Source of the DNA: Erysipelotrichaceae bacterium OPF54
Lineage (GTDB): Bacteria > Bacillota_I > Bacilli_A > Erysipelotrichales > Erysipelotrichaceae
Assembly: GCA_022834735.1 (NCBI GenBank)
Contig: BQKD01000001.1
Coordinates: forward strand, 2,829,659-2,893,658
Reading direction: 5' to 3'
DNA: 64,000 nucleotides
In this document: piece by piece, positions 1-11,987 of the stretch
Numbering within the stretch: position 1 is the stretch's first letter
How the letters are laid out: each line of letters opens with the position of its first letter
Program-made: the position numbers and the translations under genes
The notes under the pieces: generated by a model
The model's input: only the letters and a program-made list of their open reading frames with translations
Told to the model about the DNA's origin: nothing
Databases searched by the model: none

Positions 1-1
1 C

Positions 2-241
2 GGAACTCCGGCAGCCGACGGAAACCCGGACAGCCAGGCTCTTGCGCTGGCCCGGCACGTCATGGCCGGATACGCGCCGGACTGGTATGCAAAATACCCG
101 GATTGTACGGCAGACTACTCGTATCTGACAGAGTATGACCAGTTTCGCTGGAATCCCGACAAAATAAAAGATGAAAACAATTTAAGGAACAAATCCGCAG
201 AAGAGATTGTTTCCTATTTGTTTTCATCTTTGGAAAACTGA
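2..241 (+). CDS. C-terminal fragment of an unrecognised protein
   Basis: An open frame runs in from the left edge and ends at TGA 239-241, giving the last 79 residues of a protein whose start is outside the window. The fragment is rich in Asp, Tyr and Trp (it contains DWYAKYPDC and FRWNPDKIK) and ends in a helix-like stretch, SAEEIVSYLF. I do not recognise the family. It is soluble by composition. It converges on the GNAT gene and overlaps its 3' end by 28 bases. No terminator is visible between the two. Confidence 0.6.
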   Translation, partial: GTPAADGNPDSQALALARHVMAGYAPDWYAKYPDCTADYSYLTEYDQFRWNPDKIKDENNLRNKSAEEIVSYLFSSLEN

Positions 242-714
242 TATGCGAGCCTTGGATCTCCGTTGGCCAGATAAATGATCCCGGTATGAATGAAGCCGTT
301 GCGTCGGATACAATTCTGCATAAATACATTATCCTTATGCGTATCAATCTTTAAATTCGAACAGCGGGACTTGCAGTAGGATAAAATAAAATTTCCGATC
401 CCTTTTGCCGTATGGGCAGACGCAACTTTGTGGACTGCCGCATACGGTTTTTCGTTCAGCCAGCAGCCGTCGATATATGTATATGTCGGATCTTCGCCAA
501 AGATCAGAGCAAAGCTCCCTTCGATCTGTTCGTTGTTCTCCACCACATAAAGCTCGCCGTTTTCGATATTTTCAGCCAGATCGATCCGATTCGGCTTTCC
601 TTCATTCCATTGATCCGGATTTCCGTGCGTATGCATGAAGGTCCGGGCATTTTCATAAAGGACATCCAGGATGTCCAGATCTTCATATCGCGCCTTTCTT
701 ACCTTTCTTGTCAT
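214..714 (-). CDS. GNAT-family N-acetyltransferase
   Basis: This 166-aa protein has the length and layout of a single-domain GNAT acetyltransferase, which transfers acetyl from acetyl-CoA to an amine. The N-terminus (VRKARYEDLDILDVLYENA) is the usual first strand and helix. The region around residues 95-125 (VASAHTAKGIGNFILSYCK) sits where the acetyl-CoA loop Q/RxxGxG/A lies, followed by the typical DTHKDN and C-terminal NGF. The substrate cannot be told. Its ATG overlaps the stop of the upstream glycosyltransferase by 4 bases (ATGA), so the two are translationally coupled. It is the last gene of the operon that begins at the signal peptidase gene. Confidence 0.85.
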   Translation of the reverse strand: MTRKVRKARYEDLDILDVLYENARTFMHTHGNPDQWNEGKPNRIDLAENIENGELYVVENNEQIEGSFALIFGEDPTYTYIDGCWLNEKPYAAVHKVASAHTAKGIGNFILSYCKSRCSNLKIDTHKDNVFMQNCIRRNGFIHTGIIYLANGDPRLAYQFSKDENK

Positions 715-1649
715 TTCCAGTCAAGCTCCTTCTTTTTCCATCCGTATTTCCAGCAGGCAATCTGCAGCCACGCTCCGTAAGCCGCTTTCAGGATCCACGA
801 TAGCCGGCTCCAGTCGATATGATCAGGAACAAAGACCGGATCCTCTTTTCTTTTCGTAATGAAAATGAGCGTGTAAATAATGACCATATCGGTGTTGTAG
901 TAATTGATCGCATAATCGAACGTCTCGCCAGGCAAAGCCTTTTTGAGCTCTTCTTCCTGGTCGTGATACGCTTTACGCATATTGTACACAAAAGAAAGGC
1001 TCATATTATTCGTCAACGACCCGCTGTGCTGGACATAGTGATAATACCGGTTCGGTATTGCGGCAATTTTTTCTGCATTCAAAAACGTTTTATAAATGGT
1101 CCGCGTATCTTCGAACCCGGTCGCATGCGCAGGAAAACGGACATTCCGGAACGTATCAGCCTTGTACAGCTTGGCCCACGGGTAATTGTTGACTCCCTTG
1201 TTTTCAACAAGCTTGTGGATCGCTTCGATCCCTGTCATGGTCTGTTTTCCTGCGACCTTGCGCAGCAGCGGAAAATATTTAAAGTAATCCATACGGTATC
1301 CGCACAAGACGATATCGGCCTTGCAGCTGTTCATCGCAGCAACCATCGATCCGATCATTTCCGGATCGATCCAGTCATCGCTGTCGACAAAGGTCAGATA
1401 CGTTCCGGTCGCATGATCGAGCGCGCGGTTTCGTGTCGTGGAAATTCCGGCATTTTCATAGTTATATAAAAAGATATTTTTATGCGAGGCAGCATATTTT
1501 TCAGCAATTTCCTTAGATCCGTCTGTCGACCCGTCATTGATCAGGATCATTTCGATTTGCGGATACGTTTGAGCCAGGATCGAGTCAAGGCAGATAGCCA
1601 GATACTTTTCTACATTATATACGGGAATCAGCACGCTGACAGTTTCCAT
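711..1649 (-). CDS. Family 2 glycosyltransferase
   Basis: This 312-aa cytoplasmic or membrane-associated GT-A enzyme moves a sugar from a nucleotide-sugar donor, probably to a cell-surface glycan. It opens with the GT2 signature VSVLIPVYNVEKYL, followed by LINDGSTDGS (UDP-binding Asp) near residue 40. The DxD-type motif is FVDSDDW near residue 90, and ISTTRNRALDHA precedes it. The C-terminal third, with WLQIACWKYGWKKK, is typical of GT2 enzymes in capsule and teichoic-acid clusters. An RBS (GGAGAA) lies upstream. It follows an ABC permease by 14 bases and overlaps the GNAT gene. Donor and acceptor are unknown. Confidence 0.9.
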   Translation of the reverse strand: METVSVLIPVYNVEKYLAICLDSILAQTYPQIEMILINDGSTDGSKEIAEKYAASHKNIFLYNYENAGISTTRNRALDHATGTYLTFVDSDDWIDPEMIGSMVAAMNSCKADIVLCGYRMDYFKYFPLLRKVAGKQTMTGIEAIHKLVENKGVNNYPWAKLYKADTFRNVRFPAHATGFEDTRTIYKTFLNAEKIAAIPNRYYHYVQHSGSLTNNMSLSFVYNMRKAYHDQEEELKKALPGETFDYAINYYNTDMVIIYTLIFITKRKEDPVFVPDHIDWSRLSWILKAAYGAWLQIACWKYGWKKKELDWK

Positions 1650-1663
1650 TTATTCATTCTCCT

Positions 1664-2410
1664 TTACTTGAAGCAGATGCGGATCAGTTTTTTCACGAAC
1701 TGCTCATAGACAAACACGACAATGAGCAGCCACGCAGTCCACGCAAAAAGCGAAGCAATATCGATGTTCAGCTTGGCAATCTGCATGCTCCGTCCGATTC
1801 CTGAACGTACCTGCGAAAGGATCTCAGCCATGACCCCGACCTTGAAGCCTAACGAGGAAACAGAAATCAGAGCGCTGCCCAGATCCGGCTTGAGCAGTGG
1901 CAGATATATTTTTTTAAGCAGATAGAGCCGCGGCTGCGAATATACAGCAAATAGATCCTTCCACTCCTGTCCGATCTGCACGAGCGAATCGGCACAGGCC
2001 TGATAAACCAGAGGAAAGAGGACAAGGCAGATCACAAAAAAGATGCAGCTTTCGCCATCGAACCAGAACAGAAATAAGATGATCAAAGTAATATTCGGCA
2101 GGCTGCGAAGAAGCAGGACGAAACGATCCAGGATACGGGAAGTCCATGGATAGAAAAAGCGTACGATCCCTAGAACAGCTCCTGTCAAAAACGAGGCAGC
2201 AATTCCCAGGCTCACACGAAGGATCGTTATCGCGATCGCATCGATGCATTGCGGATCCGTTATCTGCTCTGCCATGATCTCTGCCACTTCAAAAGGCGAA
2301 GGGAAGATCACCGGATTGTTTATTCCTGTATAAAGCAGCTGAAGCAGAAGAAAAACTGCTGCTATGTACGCAGCCGCTCCTACGGCTTTTCTGAGCATCT
2401 TATTCTTCAT
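1664..2410 (-). CDS. ABC transporter permease, TauC/SsuC type, without partners
   Basis: This integral membrane protein has about six hydrophobic segments and the BPD_transp_1 organisation. A C-terminal EAA-like loop (LYLLKKIYLPLLKPDLGSAL) resembles permeases for nitrate, taurine, sulfonates or thiamine precursors. The longest frame starts at 2437, but the ATG at 2410 overlaps the upstream TPR gene less and gives a normal permease N-terminus, so I prefer it. Neither start has a clear RBS, which suggests coupling to the preceding gene. No ATP-binding or solute-binding gene lies nearby, so it must use distant partners or a shared ATPase. Confidence 0.8.
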   Translation of the reverse strand: MKNKMLRKAVGAAAYIAAVFLLLQLLYTGINNPVIFPSPFEVAEIMAEQITDPQCIDAIAITILRVSLGIAASFLTGAVLGIVRFFYPWTSRILDRFVLLLRSLPNITLIILFLFWFDGESCIFFVICLVLFPLVYQACADSLVQIGQEWKDLFAVYSQPRLYLLKKIYLPLLKPDLGSALISVSSLGFKVGVMAEILSQVRSGIGRSMQIAKLNIDIASLFAWTAWLLIVVFVYEQFVKKLIRICFK

Positions 2411-3776
2411 TATGAGCGAGAAGATCAAGCGCATCAATTACGTAGTCGATGTTTTTAAATTCCTTGCCCTGATCGAGATCGTGATTGATCTGATCGAGAA
2501 GCGCAAATTCTTCTTCTGTTTTTCCCAGCATATTGTAGCAGTAAAGGCAGATGGCTGCCATGCGGCCGTCCATTGGATGCAGGCGGGCTGTTTTCAAAGC
2601 TTCTTCATAATGCCTTAAATACAAACACGTTGTCGCATAATCGACTTCAAGATCTTTTTCCAGAGGCTTATATTTCAGATATTCCTGAAACTCCTTATAG
2701 GCGCAGCCAAATTCTTTTCGCAGCAGACGCACATAAATGCGGAGCCTTGTAGTAAAAACATATTCCTCTTCGCTTAAATTATTCGGTACATTCGTATATA
2801 AAAATCGAAAAGCGCTCCTGTAGTAATCTTCCGAGCACAAAAAGGATGCCAGCTTTACAAATACCCTGTTTTTCTGTTCGCTTTGTTCGAGCATCTGATC
2901 GACATATTTCGCTACGGTCGCTTCTGTATATTTCAAATTGAGAAGAGCAGCCAGTTTCATGTCCACAAAAGATTCCTCGTCCATCGTGCCGTCCGGCAGC
3001 AGGCGGAGAACTTTGCGCTCGACGCTGCGCTGTTTTTTTATTTGTTTTGTTTCCTGATAAACGACCAGAAGCTGATTGTATAAAGCGGCGTGATTATATT
3101 TTTTTACAATTCCTATCAGGCACTGTTCCGCTTTTTCGTAGTCTTTTACGGAAAGATAAAAATCAGATTTATAGTATTCCTTTTGCTCTTCTCCGTGGAT
3201 CTTCTCTACATACCGCAGGAAATGCTCTTCATCTTTTTCTTCGATAAAAAAATCACAGATTCCTTCGACGATTTCTTCCCGGCCGCTTATACGGTCAAAA
3301 TATTCCAGGGCTCTTTTATATTTTTTCACTTTCCAGTAAGCGATGGCAGCATAATAATAAATCGGATCCGAATCGATTTCCAGAAGGACATCTTCAAATG
3401 AGGAAATCGCTTTTTGATATTCTTTCTGGTTCAGATACACCTGACCATATAAAAAGGAAATATGCAGACTGTTCTGCACATCATCGTCAAAACTGCACAT
3501 GTCGAGATACTTTTTTGCTTCCTCATATCGTTCGAGCCCGACATAGGCATCAGCCAGACGTTCATAAAAGAGCTCGTTTTCGTATCCGTCATTTCCTGCC
3601 TCTGTGATCAGCAGAATGACCTGATCGAACATCCCCTGAAAAAGGAGGATATCCGAAAAAGCCAGATAGAAAAATTCGTCCTTTCCATATTCATCCTGAT
3701 ACTGCTGGATCTTGTAAAACGCTTCTTCCACGTTATTGTTTTCGATCAGCTGAATGATTTCCTGCTGCAGATTCAT
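2400..3776 (-). CDS. Tetratricopeptide repeat protein
   Basis: This 458-aa soluble protein is made of helical hairpins. Several units show the TPR pattern, for example YERLADAYVGLERYEEAKKY, VYLNQKEYQKAISSFEDVL and AAIAYWKVKKYKRALEYFD, covering roughly residues 1-180. More divergent repeats run to the C-terminus. There is no signal peptide or membrane segment. TPR arrays are protein-binding scaffolds, and the partner is unknown. The ATG follows the signal peptidase stop directly (TAGATG) behind a strong AAAGGAGGAATC site, so the two are cotranslated. It also overlaps the next permease gene. Confidence 0.88.
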   Translation of the reverse strand: MNLQQEIIQLIENNNVEEAFYKIQQYQDEYGKDEFFYLAFSDILLFQGMFDQVILLITEAGNDGYENELFYERLADAYVGLERYEEAKKYLDMCSFDDDVQNSLHISFLYGQVYLNQKEYQKAISSFEDVLLEIDSDPIYYYAAIAYWKVKKYKRALEYFDRISGREEIVEGICDFFIEEKDEEHFLRYVEKIHGEEQKEYYKSDFYLSVKDYEKAEQCLIGIVKKYNHAALYNQLLVVYQETKQIKKQRSVERKVLRLLPDGTMDEESFVDMKLAALLNLKYTEATVAKYVDQMLEQSEQKNRVFVKLASFLCSEDYYRSAFRFLYTNVPNNLSEEEYVFTTRLRIYVRLLRKEFGCAYKEFQEYLKYKPLEKDLEVDYATTCLYLRHYEEALKTARLHPMDGRMAAICLYCYNMLGKTEEEFALLDQINHDLDQGKEFKNIDYVIDALDLLAHNEE

Positions 3777-4280
3777 CTATGATTCCTCCTTTGAGCTTTT
3801 CAAGCCTGTCATTAAATTCATCAAGGCTCCGACTGCTGCCAGCGCAAGCAGAAACAACTTGCCGCTCATCGTGCTGAGCCATGCAAAAAAGGCGCCGATA
3901 ACAGGGACGTGCATTTTAAACACGCCGATCAGATCTGTGTAAGGTACCGGTTCAAAGTCGTTCTGGGCATTGGCATCTCCCCGGGTAATAAACTGCTGAG
4001 AGCTTTGGTCATTTTCAACGACCCGATGGGTCACAACGCTTCCGCGATGTTCAAAAGCAATAATATCCTGTGCGCGGATCTGATCCGGCTCTTCATATTT
4101 TACCGCGATCAAAGATCCGACCGGGATGGCTGGTTCCATGCTTCCTGTTGTAACATTATACAATTTGATGCCAAATATGCCTGGCAATGTGATCATCAAG
4201 GCAACAACGATCACCAGACCGATCAGCCCGGTTCCGATTGCTACCCCAATTCTTTTTCCTGTTGTTTTGCTATTTTTCAT
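3777..4280 (-). CDS. sipW: Signal peptidase I, ER/SipW type
   Basis: This 167-aa membrane protein cleaves signal peptides at the outer membrane face. It has an N-terminal transmembrane segment (about 11-37) and the catalytic Ser47 in GSMEPAIPVG. His85 in THRVVE takes the place of the Lys found in classical bacterial enzymes, and a conserved Asp102 lies in TRGDANAQND. A second hydrophobic segment closes the protein (about 135-158). The Ser-His pattern is that of the SipW/ER-type peptidases. In Bacillus SipW matures TasA-like fibre proteins, but none is encoded here. Its start lies only about 20 bases past the terminator of the upstream small gene, and the RBS is weak. Confidence 0.85.
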   Translation of the reverse strand: MKNSKTTGKRIGVAIGTGLIGLVIVVALMITLPGIFGIKLYNVTTGSMEPAIPVGSLIAVKYEEPDQIRAQDIIAFEHRGSVVTHRVVENDQSSQQFITRGDANAQNDFEPVPYTDLIGVFKMHVPVIGAFFAWLSTMSGKLFLLALAAVGALMNLMTGLKSSKEES

Positions 4281-4302
4281 GCATTTAGCCTATCATTAAA
4301 GC

Positions 4303-4350
4303 AAAAAAAAAGAAAGATACTTATCCACTGATTTGCGATTCTATCTTTCT
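4303..4350 (-). terminator. Intrinsic terminator of the 88-aa gene
   Basis: A 9-bp stem (AGAAAGATA with TATCTTTCT) encloses the stop codon of the upstream gene. On the minus strand a run of at least seven T follows. Confidence 0.7.
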
Positions 4351-4587
4351 CGCTTCCCTACGATAATGGTCGGATCTTTCATGATCTTCAAGCTTTTCAT
4401 ATATTTGTGCTTCCAGTTCATAACATTTCGCAAGAAACAATGTTTTTTCGCTGCTATATTCAAGCGAACGGATTGGCCGCTTCAAGGCCGTGAGTGCCGG
4501 TTTGCACTTTCCCTGCGCCAACAGGTGCGCAGCCTGTTCGTATCCTCTTTTTATGCGCAGGAATTCTTTGGTATTGTAGTTTTTCAT
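4321..4587 (-). CDS. Small helical protein, unknown function
   Basis: This 88-aa charged, all-helical protein is preceded by a textbook TTAGGAGGAAGCG site. The sequence LAKCYELEAQIYEKLEDHERSD resembles one TPR-like helix pair, so it may be a small protein-interaction module. No catalytic motif is seen. It lies between the ROK kinase terminator and its own terminator, which overlaps its stop codon, so it is probably a monocistronic unit. Confidence 0.7.
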   Translation of the reverse strand: MKNYNTKEFLRIKRGYEQAAHLLAQGKCKPALTALKRPIRSLEYSSEKTLFLAKCYELEAQIYEKLEDHERSDHYRREARKIESQISG

Positions 4588-4598
4588 CGCTTCCTCCT

Positions 4599-4632
4599 AA
4601 AAGGAAGCAGCAGATCGTTTCTCTGCTGCTTC
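4599..4632 (-). terminator. Intrinsic terminator after the ROK gene
   Basis: On the minus strand a perfect 10-bp stem, GAAGCAGCAG with CTGCTGCTTC, is followed by CTTTT, directly after the ROK stop codon. Confidence 0.75.
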
Positions 4633-4639
4633 GGCGGAT

Positions 4640-5560
4640 CTATTCTCCATATACGAGATTATAATTATAAAGGGCTCCGATCAGATTGGAGTCGTTATTG
4701 AAACGGCAGACATCGATCTTCGGCCTAGGCATTTCCATCCCGATCTTTTTGATCTGGTCGAAATATTCATCGGCCTTTTCCCGAATGCGTTCCACGACGA
4801 TCGGCTGTTTCGAGATCCCGCCACCGATCAATATTTTTTCCGGGTTCAAGGTCGCGGTCAGGTTGTAGATCAGACCGCCGATCGCATTGCACACTTCTTC
4901 AAATACTTCGATGGCCTCTTCATCTCCGTTCTGGATCCATTCAAAGGTCTGAAAGCCGTCGACCGATTCAGGGTCGAGCCCTTTTTTTCGCGCCACTCCG
5001 GAGGTCAATGCATGGGCGCTCGACACATTGGCAAACGCATTTCCCATCCCTTTAAGACGCAGATCGGTCATGATGAAGGAAAATTCCCCGGCAAAAAAGT
5101 CCTTTCCTTTCAGGATCTTTTTATCATGGATGATCCCGCCACCGATCCCGGTGCCCAGGACGATGACGACCCCGTCATCCACATCCGCAAGGTTTCCTTT
5201 CCAGGCTTCCGCCAGGGCTGCCGCTTTTCCATCATTTTCAATAGAAATCCTGATTTCTCTTCCGGTCCTGTTTTTGATCTGCCCGGCAATCCGATGGCTG
5301 AGGTGGGTTTCGTTATTATAGATCAGCGCCCCTGGTGTATGGACATACCCGATATCCGAATTGATCCTTCCAGGCAGCGACATGGCGATCCCGTCGACCT
5401 GATCCATATATTTTTCGTAAATGTCCACGAGCGAATCGATAAAAGTCGGCTGATCGATCATCGGGGTCGGGAAATTCCCTTTTTCCTCGATTTCGGCCTT
5501 TTCATTCATGATGGCGTATTTGATGGCGGTCCCGCCCACATCAAAAACCAGTTTATTCAT
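4640..5560 (-). CDS. ROK-family sugar kinase or regulator
   Basis: This protein has 306 residues from the ATG at 5560, which follows AAAGGAGGATACAGATT. A longer frame to 5620 lacks such a site. ROK proteins phosphorylate hexoses or act as sugar-responsive repressors. The N-terminal phosphate-1 motif DVGGTAIKYA and the GTGIGGGII loop (about residues 130-140) support a kinase. There is no N-terminal DNA-binding domain. The zinc motif CGCGxxGC usual in glucokinase-type ROK enzymes is missing, which points to the subgroup of beta-glucoside or amino-sugar kinases. It lies just downstream of the rRNA operon, but a terminator separates it from the next gene. Confidence 0.85.
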   Translation of the reverse strand: MNKLVFDVGGTAIKYAIMNEKAEIEEKGNFPTPMIDQPTFIDSLVDIYEKYMDQVDGIAMSLPGRINSDIGYVHTPGALIYNNETHLSHRIAGQIKNRTGREIRISIENDGKAAALAEAWKGNLADVDDGVVIVLGTGIGGGIIHDKKILKGKDFFAGEFSFIMTDLRLKGMGNAFANVSSAHALTSGVARKKGLDPESVDGFQTFEWIQNGDEEAIEVFEEVCNAIGGLIYNLTATLNPEKILIGGGISKQPIVVERIREKADEYFDQIKKIGMEMPRPKIDVCRFNNDSNLIGALYNYNLVYGE

Positions 5561-5650
5561 AATCTGTATCCTCCTTTTCTTCTTCATTATAGATATAATA
5601 CAGAATCTAAGCGGTTTCAATCACAAACAATTAAAACGACATAAAAAAAA

Positions 5651-5765
5651 GACCCGGCAGCGAGCTATTTTCGCAGGCGCAAGGCCAACTATCGTCGCCG
5701 CTGGGGGTGCTTAACTTCTGTGTTCGGGATGGGTACAGGTGTTTCCACCCCGCCATCGCCACCGG
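5651..5765 (-). rRNA. rrf: 5S ribosomal RNA
   Basis: The minus strand reads CCGGTGGCGATGGCGGGG at its 5' end and contains the universal CCCGAACACAGAAGTTAAGC-type core. It ends in GCCGGGTC followed by eight T, which may serve as the operon terminator. It is about 115 nt long and lies about 95 nt after the 23S gene. Confidence 0.95.
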
Positions 5766-5859
5766 ATCTTCTTCTCGCTTTCCATCGATCTTTCAAAATC
5801 ACCATACACTCTCTTCCACAATCGGTCTTGGCAAGTCGCGGACGTCTTCATCTCTTCTG

Positions 5860-8765
<2,906 letters not shown>

Positions 8766-9022
8766 AGTTGGTTCTCTAGTTTCTTTCAATGTGCTTTCTA
8801 CAAGATTTTTCTTCTTTTGATGAAAACTGTTATTTCTTTAACTGTTTCTCAGTGTTATCTTCCACAACTTGCTTTCAAGACCTCTTCTCTTCTTATCTAT
8901 TGTGTCTTTTCTTCAAATTTGTGTATGATGATTTTCAAAGATCGATTTCTGCTCTCAGGACAATCCCTGAAAACCTGACAGAACTCCTTCTCACGTCTTT
9001 ACACCTTCTTCGCTTTCTCCTT
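8766..9022 (-). other. 16S-23S internal spacer without tRNA
   Basis: The spacer is about 257 nt. I looked for a TTCGAATCC-type T-arm and a CCA end on either strand and found no tRNA. The sequence is T-rich on the plus strand. It has short complementary stretches near both ends that are probably RNase III processing stems. Confidence 0.7.
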
Positions 9023-10552
<1,530 letters not shown>

Positions 10553-10725
10553 ATATTGACTCTTTTTTTGTTTCTGTTATCTCTTTTTTTCTTTTCAGGT
10601 GTTTCTCAAGAAATCGACGTGTAATTTTAGTTCTCTCGTACTTGTACGTTTTTTTCTTCTAAAACTATTCGTTTCTGTCAGGTTTTCAAAGATCGTCCCT
10701 CGCTGCCGTTTCCGACAGCTCGTTT

Positions 10726-10754
10726 ATACTAACTCTTCCTTTTCGTTTCGTCAA
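10726..10754 (-). promoter_or_regulatory. rRNA promoter P2
   Basis: Reading the minus strand: TTGACG (10754-10749), a 17-base spacer, then TAGTAT (10731-10726). It lies 117 bp downstream of P1 and about 175 bp before the 16S gene, a tandem arrangement typical of rrn operons. Confidence 0.75.
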
Positions 10755-10842
10755 GAAAGAATTTCACTTTTTTTAAAGTTTTTTTCTTTCTTCGGAAGCG
10801 TTTCGTATGTTTTCTTTTCTGCGTCGTTCTTGACGCTCACTT

Positions 10843-10900
10843 ATAATACCTCTCCCCGCTTTATCTGTCAACATTTTTTTATATATTTTTTAAATATTTT
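10843..10900 (-). promoter_or_regulatory. rRNA promoter P1 with AT-rich UP element
   Basis: The minus strand has TTGACA (10871-10866), exactly 17 bases, then TATTAT (10848-10843). The 29 bases before the -35 (10900-10872) are almost pure A/T in short A-tracts, the form of an UP element that binds the RNA polymerase alpha subunit. The UP element overlaps the last codons of the sirC/cbiX gene. Confidence 0.8.
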
Positions 10901-11987
10901 TAAAGGACAGATTAGCGTTGAATATTTCCTTGAATTTCTCCATATCCAGAAGGCATGAAAAAGGCATCGACACCGTACAGCCGTGTGCTCTTCCATTGTC
11001 CACCTGTTTTGCCACATCGACCAGTACATGCTTTCCCGCATTCATGAACAGCGGATAGATCCGCATCATCCCCTCATTCCAGTCGATCACCTCGTTATAT
11101 TCCACGACCTGCGCATTCCGGCAATACGAAGCAATCTCCTTTTTCAAGGCCTGATCTCTGCTTGTATGCACCACAAAAACCGAGTCCGGCCGATCGATAT
11201 CGCGCAACAGCGCCTTCCAGTTGTGCGCATTCAGCAAAAGCCCGTCCAGCTCATATCCGAATCGCTCCATGATTGCCGATAATTTATGATATACCGATCC
11301 TTTTGACACCAGCATCGGAACGATCCGCACCCTAATGCCGCAAAGCGAAAAAAACTCCATCAGCCTTGTCAAAGGCTCATCCATAAAAACGACCAGTGTA
11401 TCCTTTCCGCAGAAATCGTGCATCTTCTCATACTGGTCCTCATCCCTGCAGCTGTGGAACACACAAACGACGCCGGACTTTTTATCATTGAAGTCAGCAA
11501 GCGTCCGTAACCGGTCCGTGCTCAGCTCCATCAGGTAGTCCATGATCTCTTTGTGTCCTTTCACAGCCGGCCTCAAAAGCCGGAGCACCTCCAGCTTTTC
11601 CTTCCATTTGCTTTCATACAGTTTTTCCAGATCCGCTTCAATGATCTGGCCGTACATCAAAAAACCATGCTTGGTAGAAAATCCGATTTCCAGCTGTCCA
11701 AGATCAAGAGAGCGCATAAAGTGCACAGAAGCCTTTTCATTATAAGACGCGCTTGCGCACCAGAGCCCGTGCGCATTGGCATAGTCCACGATCTGGCCGT
11801 TCACGTTCTCGTCATCCGTGCTCGCATACACAAAATCATACGGATCCAGCTGCTGCCATTCAAATCCGGTATCCACATAATCCACGAGCGCCCCGTCTTT
11901 TTCGAGCTGCGCGCCTTTGCGCTCCCCTTGCGCTCCCCGGCCAACGATCAGCACCCGCTTTCCTTTCCAGCAAAGCCCTGCGATCAC
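10890..11987 (-). CDS. Precorrin-2 dehydrogenase fused to a CbiX-like chelatase
   Basis: This 365-aa protein appears to carry out the last two steps to siroheme. Residues 1-150 form a CysG-N/SirC-like NAD domain: VLIVGRGAQGERKG binds the dinucleotide, and VYASTDDENVN matches the VxAATDDxxxN motif of precorrin-2 dehydrogenases. The C-terminal half resembles a two-repeat CbiX/SirB chelatase. Each half starts with an HxxRD-type motif (FHSCRDE near 175, VHTSRD near 270), and the second ends in IYPLFMNAGKHV, the conserved CbiX signature. The start is GTG, overlapping the hemL stop (GTGA). It is the last gene of the hem operon. The metal (iron or cobalt) cannot be decided from sequence. Confidence 0.8.
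   Translation of the reverse strand: MIAGLCWKGKRVLIVGRGAQGERKGAQLEKDGALVDYVDTGFEWQQLDPYDFVYASTDDENVNGQIVDYANAHGLWCASASYNEKASVHFMRSLDLGQLEIGFSTKHGFLMYGQIIEADLEKLYESKWKEKLEVLRLLRPAVKGHKEIMDYLMELSTDRLRTLADFNDKKSGVVCVFHSCRDEDQYEKMHDFCGKDTLVVFMDEPLTRLMEFFSLCGIRVRIVPMLVSKGSVYHKLSAIMERFGYELDGLLLNAHNWKALLRDIDRPDSVFVVHTSRDQALKKEIASYCRNAQVVEYNEVIDWNEGMMRIYPLFMNAGKHVLVDVAKQVDNGRAHGCTVSMPFSCLLDMEKFKEIFNANLSFKNI

Noticed and set aside
8766-9022. tRNA-Ile or tRNA-Ala in the rRNA spacer
   Set aside because: No T-arm, anticodon arm or acceptor pairing could be found on either strand.
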